From Bacteroidota bacterium (GTDB lineage: Bacteria > Bacteroidota > Bacteroidia > Chitinophagales > Chitinophagaceae): 44,579 bases of DNA. Below, in pieces: positions 1-7,932 of this stretch. Position 1 is the first letter of the stretch; every line of letters begins with the position of its first letter. The position numbers and the translations under genes are program-made. The notes below the pieces were generated by a model that was given only the letters and a program-made list of their open reading frames with translations, was not told the origin of the DNA and made no database searches. The stretch is from contig CANHHX010000012.1 in NCBI GenBank assembly GCA_947461125.1, positions 1 to 44,579 on the forward strand, in the 5' to 3' direction.

Positions 1-771
1 AAGAAAGGTATTCACATTATTGACCTCAATAAAACAGTAGATCACTTACAAGAAGCTGCTGCCGCTGTTAAGCAAATTGCAAAGAGTGGTAAGAAGATCA
101 TGTTTGTTGCTACTAAAAAGCAGGCAAAAGAAATCGTGAGCGAATGCGCAAAGCGTGTGAACATGCCTTATGCTACTGAGCGTTGGTTAGGTGGTATGCT
201 TACTAACTTCAATACTGTTCGTAAGAGCGTTAAAAAGATGCAAAGCATTGAAAAAATGTTAGCGGACGGAAGCGCAGAAAGCTTAACTAAAAAAGAGCGT
301 CTTACTTTAAGTCGTGATAAAGAAAAAATGGAAAAGGTTTTAGGTGGTATCGCGCAATTAGGCCGTTTACCAGCTGCACTTTTCTTAGTAGATATTGGTG
401 TAGAACATATTGCACTTGCAGAAGCTAAGCGTTTAGGCATTACTACTTTTGGTATGGTTGATACCAACTGTGATCCTAACAAAGTTGATTTTGCAGTACC
501 TGCAAATGATGATGCAACTAAATCTATTGCTATCATTACCAACTACATCGTTGCTGCAATCGCAGAAGGTTTAGCAGAGCGTCAAGCATCAAAAGATGAT
601 GATGAGTCTGAAGAATCAAACAACGAAAACGAAGCAAAAGCACGTCGACTAGAAGCAGAAGCGCAAGCAGAAGCTGGTCGCGGCGGTCGCAGAGCACCTG
701 CTAGCGCAGATGGTGCTGCTCCTAAGCGTCGTACCACAACAGGCACACGTCGTCCTGCTGCTGGAAAATAA
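1..771 (+). CDS. rpsB: 30S ribosomal protein S2, 5' end missing
   Basis: Small-subunit ribosomal protein S2. The reading frame is open from base 1 and the first visible residues (KKGIHIIDLNKTV) align with about residue 37 of E. coli S2, so roughly 36-38 N-terminal residues lie outside the window. S2 hallmarks are visible: ERWLGGMLTNF, the charged central helix region, and a C-terminal core with FGMVDTNCDPN. After the core (about the last 70 residues) there is a low-complexity tail: first acidic (KDDDESEESNNENE), then Ala/Arg-rich with RGGRR and KRRTTTGTRR. Such tails occur in Bacteroidota S2; E. coli lacks it. It is followed by tsf, the usual order, with a hairpin in the 84-bp gap. Confidence 0.97.
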   Translation, partial: KKGIHIIDLNKTVDHLQEAAAAVKQIAKSGKKIMFVATKKQAKEIVSECAKRVNMPYATERWLGGMLTNFNTVRKSVKKMQSIEKMLADGSAESLTKKERLTLSRDKEKMEKVLGGIAQLGRLPAALFLVDIGVEHIALAEAKRLGITTFGMVDTNCDPNKVDFAVPANDDATKSIAIITNYIVAAIAEGLAERQASKDDDESEESNNENEAKARRLEAEAQAEAGRGGRRAPASADGAAPKRRTTTGTRRPAAGK

Positions 772-781
772 ATTACCATTC

Positions 782-829
782 AATTGGGCCATCACTTCAT
801 ACCTGTTGGTAATGATTTGTGGCCCAATT
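782..829 (+). promoter_or_regulatory. Perfect 9-bp inverted repeat between rpsB and tsf
   Basis: AATTGGGCC at 782-790 is exactly matched by GGCCCAATT at 821-829, with a 30-nt loop that has only weak internal pairing (ATCAC.. against ..AATGAT). It is followed by TTTTC, not a real T-run. It could be a weak attenuating terminator, an RNase processing site or a protein-binding element that lowers tsf relative to rpsB. The structure is seen directly; the role is inferred. Confidence 0.5.
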
Positions 830-855
830 TTCATAAAGCCTAAAAAATAATTATT

Positions 856-1692
856 ATGAGTACTGTAAACATTACAGCCCAAGATATTAATAAACTTCGT
901 CAGGCTACTGGCGCAGGTATGATGGATTGCCGTAAAGCATTAACAGAATCTGCTGGTGATTTTGAAGCGGCTATCGATTGGTTACGTAAGCAAGGTCAAA
1001 AAGTGGCTGCAAAACGTAGCGACCGTGAAGCAAAAGAAGGTGTGATTATTGCACAAACTTCTGCAGATAACAAAACTGGTTTTGTTGTTTGTATTTCTTG
1101 TGAAACAGATTTCGTTTCTAAAAATGCAGAGTTCGTTGCATTTGCACAAAGCATTGCTGATGCTGCTGTTGCAAACAATGTAAAATCTGCAGAAGAATTA
1201 AACGAAGTATTGATAGGTGGCGCAAAAGTGTCTGATATGATCAACGATAAATTAGCTTCTATCGGTGAAAAAATTGGTGTTGCTAAATTTGAAAGAGTAG
1301 AAGCTGCTTATGTAGCATCTTATATCCATGGCGCAAACCGTATGGGTGTATTAGTAGGTTTAAATAAAGAAGCAGCTGAGGCTGGTAGAGACGTTGCGAT
1401 GCAAATTGCAGCCATGAACCCACTTGCTGTTGACGCGAATTCTATCCCTGCGGATACCATCGTTAGAGAGCGTGCAATCATCATCGATACCATGAAGGAA
1501 GATCCTAAAATGGCTGGCAAACCAGACGAAATGGTTGCTAAAATTGCAGAAGGTAAGCTTAACGCTTTCTTCAAAGAAAATACCCTTTTAGCACAAGCTT
1601 TTGTGAAAGATGGTGGCATCACCGTTGAGGCTTACTTGAAATCTGCTGGCGACGTTGTTGTTACAGAGTTTAAGCGTGTTGCATTAGGATAA
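856..1692 (+). CDS. tsf: Elongation factor Ts
   Basis: Guanine-nucleotide exchange factor for EF-Tu in the cytoplasm. The 278-residue length is normal for bacterial EF-Ts. The N-terminal UBA-like domain (about residues 1-45) has the signature LRQATGAGMMDCRKAL, followed by the core motif FVVCISCETDFVSKN that contacts EF-Tu, and the second core half with HGANRMGVLVGL. The ATG at 856 is the only sensible start and gives the family N-terminus. It follows rpsB by 84 bp and is closed by a strong intrinsic terminator, so rpsB-tsf is the transcription unit and pyrH starts anew. Confidence 0.98.
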   Translation: MSTVNITAQDINKLRQATGAGMMDCRKALTESAGDFEAAIDWLRKQGQKVAAKRSDREAKEGVIIAQTSADNKTGFVVCISCETDFVSKNAEFVAFAQSIADAAVANNVKSAEELNEVLIGGAKVSDMINDKLASIGEKIGVAKFERVEAAYVASYIHGANRMGVLVGLNKEAAEAGRDVAMQIAAMNPLAVDANSIPADTIVRERAIIIDTMKEDPKMAGKPDEMVAKIAEGKLNAFFKENTLLAQAFVKDGGITVEAYLKSAGDVVVTEFKRVALG

Positions 1693-1716
1693 ATTGTAGT
1701 TTCAAACTGCTTATAC

Positions 1717-1746
1717 AAAGAGGCCCTCACGGGCCTCTTTTTTTTT
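1717..1746 (+). terminator. Strong rho-independent terminator after tsf
   Basis: The stem AAAGAGGCCC / GGGCCTCTTT (1717-1726 with 1731-1740) is perfect over 10 bp. It has a TCAC tetraloop and an unbroken T-run to 1746. Confidence 0.93.
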
Positions 1747-1758
1747 GGCTCGGTTTTC

Positions 1759-1790
1759 TTTGGCACTTGACTAAAAATTGAGGTTATTTG
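1759..1790 (+). promoter_or_regulatory. Possible pyrH promoter
   Basis: A -33-like TTTG (1759-1762) lies 20 nt before GTTATTTG (1783-1790), which matches only the TTTG half of the Bacteroidota -7 consensus TAnnTTTG. The position, right after the tsf terminator and 19 nt before the pyrH ATG, makes a promoter plausible. Confidence 0.35.
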
Positions 1791-1809
1791 CATATATAAA
1801 TGACCCATT

Positions 1810-2526
1810 ATGCTTCCTAAGTACAAAAGAATTCTACTTAAATTATCTGGTGAGGCCTTATTAGGTGAACAAAGAAATGGCGATCCGTTCAATCCTAAAA
1901 TTATTGAACAGTATGCACAGGATATTAAAAAAGTAGTTGATTTAGGCGTTCAAGTTGCCATTGTTATTGGCGGTGGTAATATTTACAGAGGCATGAATGA
2001 AGCCGATAGTGGTATTGAACGTGCACACGGAGATTATATGGGTATGCTAGCAACGGTTATTAACGCAATGGCCATGCAAGCGATGTTAGAAAAAATTGGT
2101 GTGTATACCCGTTTACAAAGTGCGATTAACATGGAGCAGGTGGCAGAACCGTATATCCGCCGTAAAGCACTTAGGCATTTAGAAAAAGGACGTGTGGTAA
2201 TATTTGGTGCAGGTACAGGTAACCCTTATTTCACAACAGATACCGCAGGATCTTTGCGTGCAATTGAAATGAAAGCCGATGTAATTTTAAAAGGCACACG
2301 CGTAGATGGTGTGTACAGTGCTGATCCGGAAAAAGATCCAACCGCTACTAAATTTGAAACCATTGGTTTTCAGGAATGCATTGCTAAAAACTTAAAAGTA
2401 ATGGATATGACAGCCTTTACGCTGTGTATGGAAAATAAATTACCTATTATTGTTTTTGACATGAACGAGCCAGGTAATTTATTAAAAGTAGTAGAAGGCA
2501 TGCAGGTAGGAACACTTGTTGGTTAA
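1810..2526 (+). CDS. pyrH: UMP kinase
   Basis: Phosphorylates UMP to UDP in pyrimidine nucleotide synthesis; cytoplasmic homohexamer of the amino-acid kinase fold. The 238 residues match the family length. Visible motifs are the N-terminal [14 protein letters not shown], the glycine-rich [10 protein letters not shown], the [15 protein letters not shown] nucleotide-binding segment and the kinase-fold [13 protein letters not shown]. It follows rpsB-tsf as in many bacteria but is separated from tsf by a terminator, so it probably has its own promoter. The TolC-like gene begins 19 bp after its stop and is probably co-transcribed. Confidence 0.98.
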   Translation: MLPKYKRILLKLSGEALLGEQRNGDPFNPKIIEQYAQDIKKVVDLGVQVAIVIGGGNIYRGMNEADSGIERAHGDYMGMLATVINAMAMQAMLEKIGVYTRLQSAINMEQVAEPYIRRKALRHLEKGRVVIFGAGTGNPYFTTDTAGSLRAIEMKADVILKGTRVDGVYSADPEKDPTATKFETIGFQECIAKNLKVMDMTAFTLCMENKLPIIVFDMNEPGNLLKVVEGMQVGTLVG

Positions 2527-2545
2527 TCAAATAAAAATTTTATTC

Positions 2546-3847
2546 ATGAAAAAATGGCTCCTTGTTTTATTTATTGTTGCTGCTGTTTCACAAGTAAGTG
2601 CGCAACAAAAATTAACCCTAGCTGACGCCATTGCCGCCTCTCTAAAAAACAGCTACGACGTTGAACTGGTTCGAAACCAACTAGCCATTAGTAATATCAA
2701 CAATAACCCAGGTGTTGCAGGAGCCTTGCCAACAGTGAATCTTACGGCTTCCGATAACGAACAAATTATTTCAATCAATCAAAAGTTTCCGGACGCAAAC
2801 CGTAACACACAGCGTAACAATGTTGGATCTAATATTTTACAAATGGGTGTTACAGGAACCATGCTACTCTATAATGGTAACCGTATTGTTACCACACAAA
2901 AAAGATTGGCGCAATTAGAGTTACTCAATAAAAACGTACTCAATGCCCAACTTCAAAATACAATGGCACTTGTTAGTGTTCGTTATTACGAAGTGGTGCG
3001 TCAACAAGAACTGCTAAAAACAATTCAAAAATCAATTGACGTTTTTCAAAAAAGATTGGATTTGTTAGAAGCGCGCAAAGAAGCAGGCCTTGCGAACAAC
3101 GCTGATCTTTATCAGGCCAAGCTTGATTTAAACGGGCAAAAACAAGCACTCCAAACACAGTATTTAGTTATCAAGCAAAGCAAAGCAGACTTATTGCAAT
3201 CCATGATTCAGTCGCCTGATTCTGTAATTGTGATTGATGATAAAATTGTGATTGATAAAAATTTATCCTTAGAAAATATCAAAGCCACACTGCCTTCTAA
3301 TCCAGATTATTTAGCAGCAGCTACACAAATTACCATCAACCAACTTATCGAAAAAGAAACGGCTGCCCTTCGTATGCCATCGTTAAGAGCAACCACTGGT
3401 TTCAATTTAAATAGTAATAAAAGTGCAGCCGGATTTATCTTACTCAACCAAAGTTATGGTCCATTTTTTGGGGTGAACCTAAGTGTGCCGCTTTACAACG
3501 GTTCGGTGTTTAAACGCCAGGGTCAAGTAGCGGCTATTAATACGCGTAGTGCTAAACTTCAACAAGAAAATCTAGCACTTAACTTAGAAACAAACGCCGT
3601 TAAAACATTTAACGCCTATACCAATGCGCTTGCACAACTGCAAACCGAAATAGATAACTATGCCCTTTCTGGTCAGTTACTAGATTTGGTCATGCAAAGA
3701 TTTGAACTTGCGGAGGCAACTATTATTGACGTACGTCAGGCCCAACAAAGTTTTGAAAATGCGGGCTTCCGTTTAGTGAATCTACAATACACCGCTAAAA
3801 TTGCAGAGATCGAATTAAATAGGATTGGCAGCAAATTGGCTTTATAA
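2546..3847 (+). CDS. TolC-family outer-membrane efflux protein
   Basis: Predicted outer-membrane exit duct of a tripartite efflux or type I secretion system. The ATG at 2546 gives a 433-residue protein with a clean signal peptide (MKKWLLVLFIVAAVSQVSAQ, cleavage near residue 20). An upstream in-frame start overlaps pyrH and would bury the signal, so it is rejected. After the signal, LTLADAIAASLKNSYDVELV is the usual opening of the first OEP repeat. Two long heptad-rich helical stretches follow (about residues 130-220 and 330-425), separated by beta-strand segments, as in the two OEP domains. No membrane-fusion or inner-membrane pump gene is next to it, so the substrate is unknown. Confidence 0.88.
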   Translation: MKKWLLVLFIVAAVSQVSAQQKLTLADAIAASLKNSYDVELVRNQLAISNINNNPGVAGALPTVNLTASDNEQIISINQKFPDANRNTQRNNVGSNILQMGVTGTMLLYNGNRIVTTQKRLAQLELLNKNVLNAQLQNTMALVSVRYYEVVRQQELLKTIQKSIDVFQKRLDLLEARKEAGLANNADLYQAKLDLNGQKQALQTQYLVIKQSKADLLQSMIQSPDSVIVIDDKIVIDKNLSLENIKATLPSNPDYLAAATQITINQLIEKETAALRMPSLRATTGFNLNSNKSAAGFILLNQSYGPFFGVNLSVPLYNGSVFKRQGQVAAINTRSAKLQQENLALNLETNAVKTFNAYTNALAQLQTEIDNYALSGQLLDLVMQRFELAEATIIDVRQAQQSFENAGFRLVNLQYTAKIAEIELNRIGSKLAL

Positions 3848-3865
3848 ATTTTTTATCCCTTCCAC

Positions 3866-5011
3866 ATGCAGGTTACTTCTAAATTACCGAGTACGGGCAT
3901 CGGCATTTTTACGGTGATGAGTGAACTTGCTACAAAGCATGGTGCTGTTAATTTAGGTCAAGGATTTCCCGATTTTGACATGCCACAAGACCTTGTAGAA
4001 CTCGTGTCTGCTGCCATGCGAAATGGACATAACCAGTACACGCATTTAAACGGCTATTTACCCCTCAGAGAGGCCATTGCGGGCAAAGTACACGCACTGT
4101 ATGGCACTCAGGTATCTGCGGAAACTGATATTATTGTAACCCCAGGGGGCACGTATGCCATTTATACCGCCCTTACCACCATTTTACAAAAAGGGGATGA
4201 AGTGATTGTGTTTGAGCCTTGCTACGATAGTTATATTCCAAATATTGAAATCAATGGCGCCGTTGCGGTTACCATTCCACTTCAATTTCCAAGCTATTCT
4301 ATTCCTTGGGATATGGTTCGAGAAAAAATAACGGGTCGTACAAAGTGTATCCTAATTAATTCGCCACACAATCCAACCGGAACAGTACTATCAAAAAATG
4401 ATATTGAACAGTTGCGTCAAATTGTTGCGGATACACAAATTATCATTTTAAGCGATGAAGTATACGAGCATTTAATTTATGATGGTGTGGAGCACCAAAG
4501 TATACTGCGTTACCCCGATTTATTAGCGCGCAGTTTTGTATGTTTTTCTTTTGGTAAAACCTATCATGCTACCGGGTGGAAATTAGGGTATTGTATTGGT
4601 GATACGGGTTTAATGGAAGCGTACCGAAAAGTGCATCAGTTTAATGCCTTTTGTGCAGACACACCCAAGCAAGTAGCGCTTGCTACTTACATGGAAAACA
4701 AAGATGCATATTTACAACTGGGTGCTCAAATGCAAGTGAAGCGCGATTATTTTCGAAATCTTATGAAAGCCACGCCACTAAGGTGTTTACCGTCAAGTGG
4801 TAGTTATTTTGAGTGTTATAGTTACGCGTCTATTTCAGATGCAGCAGATACTGATTTTGCCATGAAGCTCATTCAGGAATATGGTGTTGCTACGATACCC
4901 GTATCGGCGTTTTATAAAAATAAAACCGATAACAAAGTAATCCGTTTTTGTTTTGCAAAAAAAGAAGAAACCTTGCAGCGCGCACTAGAAAAATTAGCAT
5001 CGCTCAAATAA
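3866..5011 (+). CDS. PLP aminotransferase class I/II, methionine aminotransferase-like (YbdL type)
   Basis: Fold-type I aminotransferase of 381 residues that most resembles the YbdL/methionine aminotransferase group (opening GAVNLGQGFPDFDMP). The PLP site is intact: SPHNPTGTVLS, ILSDEVYEHL with the cofactor Asp, and the Schiff-base lysine K231 in SFGKTYHATGWKLG. The likely reaction is transamination of methionine with its keto acid (last step of methionine salvage), though kynurenine or glutamine keto acids are possible substrates. It starts 18 bp after the TolC-like gene and converges on the cystathionine gene with a 13-bp gap and no visible terminator. The methionine link fits its neighbour; the exact substrate is inferred. 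Confidence 0.85.
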   Translation: MQVTSKLPSTGIGIFTVMSELATKHGAVNLGQGFPDFDMPQDLVELVSAAMRNGHNQYTHLNGYLPLREAIAGKVHALYGTQVSAETDIIVTPGGTYAIYTALTTILQKGDEVIVFEPCYDSYIPNIEINGAVAVTIPLQFPSYSIPWDMVREKITGRTKCILINSPHNPTGTVLSKNDIEQLRQIVADTQIIILSDEVYEHLIYDGVEHQSILRYPDLLARSFVCFSFGKTYHATGWKLGYCIGDTGLMEAYRKVHQFNAFCADTPKQVALATYMENKDAYLQLGAQMQVKRDYFRNLMKATPLRCLPSSGSYFECYSYASISDAADTDFAMKLIQEYGVATIPVSAFYKNKTDNKVIRFCFAKKEETLQRALEKLASLK

Positions 5012-5024
5012 AACGACGCCGAAA

Positions 5025-6164
5025 TTATCCAATTGCGTTATTGATATCTGCCATTAAATCCTCAATATCTTCTACCCCTACACTGAGTCTAATTAAACTA
5101 TCAGAGAGTCCGTTTTTAATGCGTTCTTCTCTTGGTATAGAAGCGTGCGTCATAGAAGCCGGATGATTGATCAGTGATTCTACACCACCTAAACTTTCGG
5201 CGAGTGCAAAAACCTTGGTGCTAGAGAGTACTCTAATCGCATTTTCCACGCTGTCATCTTTTAAAGTAAAACTCATCATACCGCCAAAGCCACGCATTTG
5301 TTTTTTAGCTATGCTATAACCCGGATGGTCCTCAAACCCGCACCAGTAAACGCGATCAACCTTTGGATGCTGCTTTAAAAAAGCTGCCATCGCAGCGCCG
5401 TTTTCGCAGTGACGCTGCATACGCAGGTGTAAGGTTTTAATACCCCTTAACACTAAAAAACAATCCATAGGGCCAGGTACGGCACCTCTGCTTTTTTGGA
5501 TAAAATATAATTTTTCACGAAGTGCTGCATCATTCATAACAAGGCAACCTTGTATCACATCGCTGTGTCCGCCTAAATATTTGGTAGCAGAGTGCATTAC
5601 AATATCGGCACCTAGGTCTAATGGATTTTGTAAATAAGGAGACGCAAAAGTATTATCTACACAAAGTAAAATATTGTTCTTTTTTGCAATTGCAGATACA
5701 GCAGCAATATCCGTAATATTCATGAGTGGATTGGTTGGTGTTTCAATCCACAATAATTTTGTTTTACTGGAAACTGCTTTTTCTATTTGTGTGGTATCAG
5801 TTGTATCTACATAGGTAAATACAATATTATACTTAGCAAATATTTTAGTAAACAACCGGTACGTACCACCATACATATCATTTGCAGCAATCACTTCATC
5901 ACCCGGTTCTAGTAGTGTAATCACTGCGTCGGTAGCTGCAACGCCACTACTAAATGCGAGTCCAAAATTTCCATTTTCAATGTCTGCAAAAGCGCTCTCA
6001 AGGGCTGCTCTGGTTGGGTTCTGGCTTCTTGCATACTCATATCCTTTGTTCACGCCTGGCGCTTCTTGCACATAGGTAGAAGTTTGATAAATAGGTGTCA
6101 TGATAGCGCCCGTTGACGGGTCAGGCTCGGTACCAGCGTGTATATATTTAGTAGCTAATTTCAT
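5025..6164 (-). CDS. metB: Trans-sulfuration enzyme: cystathionine gamma-synthase / gamma-lyase
   Basis: Cys/Met-metabolism PLP enzyme, 379 residues, the normal length. Signature elements are YEYARSQNPTRAALE near the N-terminus, the substrate/PLP loop with NDMYGGTYRLF, DNTFASPYLQNPLDLGADI, and the PLP lysine K195 in MHSATKYLGGHSDV. MetB and the gamma-lyase cannot be told apart safely by motifs, so the direction (making cystathionine from an activated homoserine, or cleaving it) is open; the gene symbol is a best guess. It lies 18 bp downstream of the DUF2911 gene on the same strand and is probably co-transcribed with it. Confidence 0.88.
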   Translation of the reverse strand: MKLATKYIHAGTEPDPSTGAIMTPIYQTSTYVQEAPGVNKGYEYARSQNPTRAALESAFADIENGNFGLAFSSGVAATDAVITLLEPGDEVIAANDMYGGTYRLFTKIFAKYNIVFTYVDTTDTTQIEKAVSSKTKLLWIETPTNPLMNITDIAAVSAIAKKNNILLCVDNTFASPYLQNPLDLGADIVMHSATKYLGGHSDVIQGCLVMNDAALREKLYFIQKSRGAVPGPMDCFLVLRGIKTLHLRMQRHCENGAAMAAFLKQHPKVDRVYWCGFEDHPGYSIAKKQMRGFGGMMSFTLKDDSVENAIRVLSSTKVFALAESLGGVESLINHPASMTHASIPREERIKNGLSDSLIRLSVGVEDIEDLMADINNAIG

Positions 6165-6182
6165 AAGGGTAAATTTAAAATT

Positions 6183-6770
6183 CTATTTCTTTTTATTTGT
6201 AACAGGTTCTTTCGAAAATGAAATGGGTAACATCACTTTTGCTTGATCCCACATGATTATAAGTCCCGCACCTAAACTAGTTTCTTCAAAAAATAAAGTG
6301 AATGCATCGGTACTTTCCAAGGTTTTTATTACGGGCACTTGTACGCGTAACAAATCTTTTTTAGCGTTATAACTAAAATTACCCCAACTAAAATTATCGG
6401 TATTTAAAATGAGGGTCCAACTATTTTCGTTGGGGATACCATAAAGGGTATAACGTCCTTTGGGCACTAATTTTCCGGCAATTTTTACGGGTACAAAAAA
6501 TTCAATTTCAGTGGCTTCGTTGGCACCGAGTCTCCAAATGGCATTGTACTGTACAATGTCTCCAAATAACGTACGGCCATTTTTTTGGGGCCTACCATAA
6601 ATGACTCTTGCAAAAGGCTCGCCGCTGGCTTTTCCACTGAGCTTGAGCATGGGAAAGTTAGCAGGCCAATAACTCATGTCCATGGGGGACTTGTCTAAAT
6701 CGGAGGGTTTTTGTTGCGCGCTCACCAAACTGCTCGCCATAAGGGCAAGGGCTAAAAAAAGAGGTCTCAT
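6183..6770 (-). CDS. Secreted DUF2911 protein
   Basis: A 195-residue protein with a signal peptide (MRPLFLALALMASSLVSAQQ) and one DUF2911 domain. This family is common in Bacteroidota and has no established function. Recognisable pieces are RVIYGRPQKNGRTLFG, WRLGANEATEIEF and GRYTLYGIPNENSWTLILN, all beta-rich. No membrane span beyond the signal, so it is probably periplasmic or surface-exposed. It heads a two-gene unit with metB. Upstream a 7/8 match to the -7 consensus (TTTCTTTG, plus-strand 6784-6791) may drive it, back to back with the promoter of the next gene. Confidence 0.8.
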   Translation of the reverse strand: MRPLFLALALMASSLVSAQQKPSDLDKSPMDMSYWPANFPMLKLSGKASGEPFARVIYGRPQKNGRTLFGDIVQYNAIWRLGANEATEIEFFVPVKIAGKLVPKGRYTLYGIPNENSWTLILNTDNFSWGNFSYNAKKDLLRVQVPVIKTLESTDAFTLFFEETSLGAGLIIMWDQAKVMLPISFSKEPVTNKKK

Positions 6771-6807
6771 GGCCCAAATTTCAACAAAGAAAACCGGTTA
6801 AAAAAAT

Positions 6808-6815
6808 TACTTTTG
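6808..6815 (+). promoter_or_regulatory. -7 element for the deoxyhypusine-synthase-like gene
   Basis: TACTTTTG is an exact TAnnTTTG match ending 19 nt before the ATG at 6835. No good -33 TTTG is visible at the right distance. Confidence 0.55.
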
Positions 6816-6834
6816 CCCTCACAAATTAAAGACC

Positions 6835-7809
6835 ATGACAAAAGGCCCTGTTTCCCAGTTTATTGAGCACCATTACCGCCATTTTAATGCGGCGGCATTA
6901 GTGGATGCTGCAAAAGGTTACGAAACCCATTTATTAGAAGGTGGAAAAATGCTCGTGAGTTTAGCGGGTGCCATGAGTACTGCCGAATTAGGTATTAGCC
7001 TTGCCGAAATGATTCGCCAAGATAAAATTGCCATCATTAGTTGTACGGGTGCCAACCTAGAAGAAGACGTGATGAACTTAGTAGCGCATAGCCATTACAA
7101 GCGGGTACCTAATTATAGAGACCTAACCCCTCAAGACGAATGGGATTTATTAGAAAACCATTATAACCGTGTAACCGATACTTGTATTCCAGAAGAAGAA
7201 GCATTTAGACGTTTACAAAAACACATCGTTAAATTTTGGAAAGATGCAGAAGCAAAAGGGGAGCGATATTTTCCACACGAATTTTTATACCAAGTAATCC
7301 TGAGCGGAGAGTTAGAGCAGTATTATGAAATTGATCCAAAAAATAGTTGGATGGTAGCAGCTGCTCAAAAAAATATTCCAATTGTCGTTCCAGGCTGGGA
7401 AGACAGTACGACCGGAAATATTTTTGCATCTTATGTTATCAAAAATGAATTGAAAGCAAGTACCGTAAAAAATGGTATCGAATATATGATTATGCTTACC
7501 GAGTGGTACCGTGCTAATAGCGCAGGAAAGGGCGTAGGCTTTTTCCAAATTGGTGGTGGTATTGCGGGTGATTTTCCAATTTGCGTAGTTCCTATGATGT
7601 ACCAAGATTTAGAATGGCATGACGTTCCGTTTTGGAGTTATTTCTGTCAAATTAGTGACTCTACAACCTCTTATGGATCCTATTCTGGCGCGGTTCCTAA
7701 CGAAAAAATTACCTGGGGTAAATTAGATATCCATACGCCTAAATTTATTGTAGAAAGTGATGCAACAATTGTAGCGCCACTTATTTTCGCTTACATTTTA
7801 GGGCATTAG
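6835..7809 (+). CDS. Deoxyhypusine synthase-family enzyme
   Basis: A 324-residue member of the deoxyhypusine synthase (DHS) superfamily. Eukaryotic and archaeal DHS moves the aminobutyl group of spermidine onto a lysine of eIF5A using NAD. Typical elements are ISCTGANLEEDVMNLVAHSH (NAD-binding), PIVVPGWEDSTTGNIF, the glycine-rich QIGGGIAGDFPI, and the region holding the enzyme-intermediate lysine of DHS, here K296 in NEKITWGKLD. Bacteria have no eIF5A, so the acceptor is probably a small amine (homospermidine-synthase-like chemistry) or another protein. It stands alone between its own promoter and terminator. Family is sure; substrate is not. Confidence 0.85.
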   Translation: MTKGPVSQFIEHHYRHFNAAALVDAAKGYETHLLEGGKMLVSLAGAMSTAELGISLAEMIRQDKIAIISCTGANLEEDVMNLVAHSHYKRVPNYRDLTPQDEWDLLENHYNRVTDTCIPEEEAFRRLQKHIVKFWKDAEAKGERYFPHEFLYQVILSGELEQYYEIDPKNSWMVAAAQKNIPIVVPGWEDSTTGNIFASYVIKNELKASTVKNGIEYMIMLTEWYRANSAGKGVGFFQIGGGIAGDFPICVVPMMYQDLEWHDVPFWSYFCQISDSTTSYGSYSGAVPNEKITWGKLDIHTPKFIVESDATIVAPLIFAYILGH

Positions 7810-7834
7810 TAGTTGCAAAATATATTTTGTATTC

Positions 7835-7868
7835 AATCCCGAAGAAATGTGCTTCGGGATTTTTTTTT
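7835..7868 (+). terminator. Terminator of the DHS-like gene
   Basis: AATCCCGAAG / CTTCGGGATT (7835-7844 with 7852-7861) forms a perfect 10-bp stem with a 7-nt loop. A T-run continues to 7868. Confidence 0.9.
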
Positions 7869-7880
7869 GCATTAATGGTC

Positions 7881-7913
7881 TAAAATAAAAATGCCCCGGT
7901 TTCCCGAGGCATT
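7881..7913 (-). terminator. Terminator of the leftward 15847-7933 gene run
   Basis: Read on the minus strand, AATGCCTCGG and CCGGGGCATT (plus 7904-7913 with 7890-7899) pair over 10 bp with one G-U and a GAAA loop. A T-rich tract follows (plus 7881-7889). It sits 20 bp after the M28 peptidase stop. Confidence 0.88.
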
Positions 7914-7932
7914 AAATTTTTTGTTTAAATTT

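Noticed and set aside
4948-5166. 72-codon plus-strand ORF at the aminotransferase-metB junction
   Set aside because: Its codons lie across the ends of two convergent genes; no motif or promoter.
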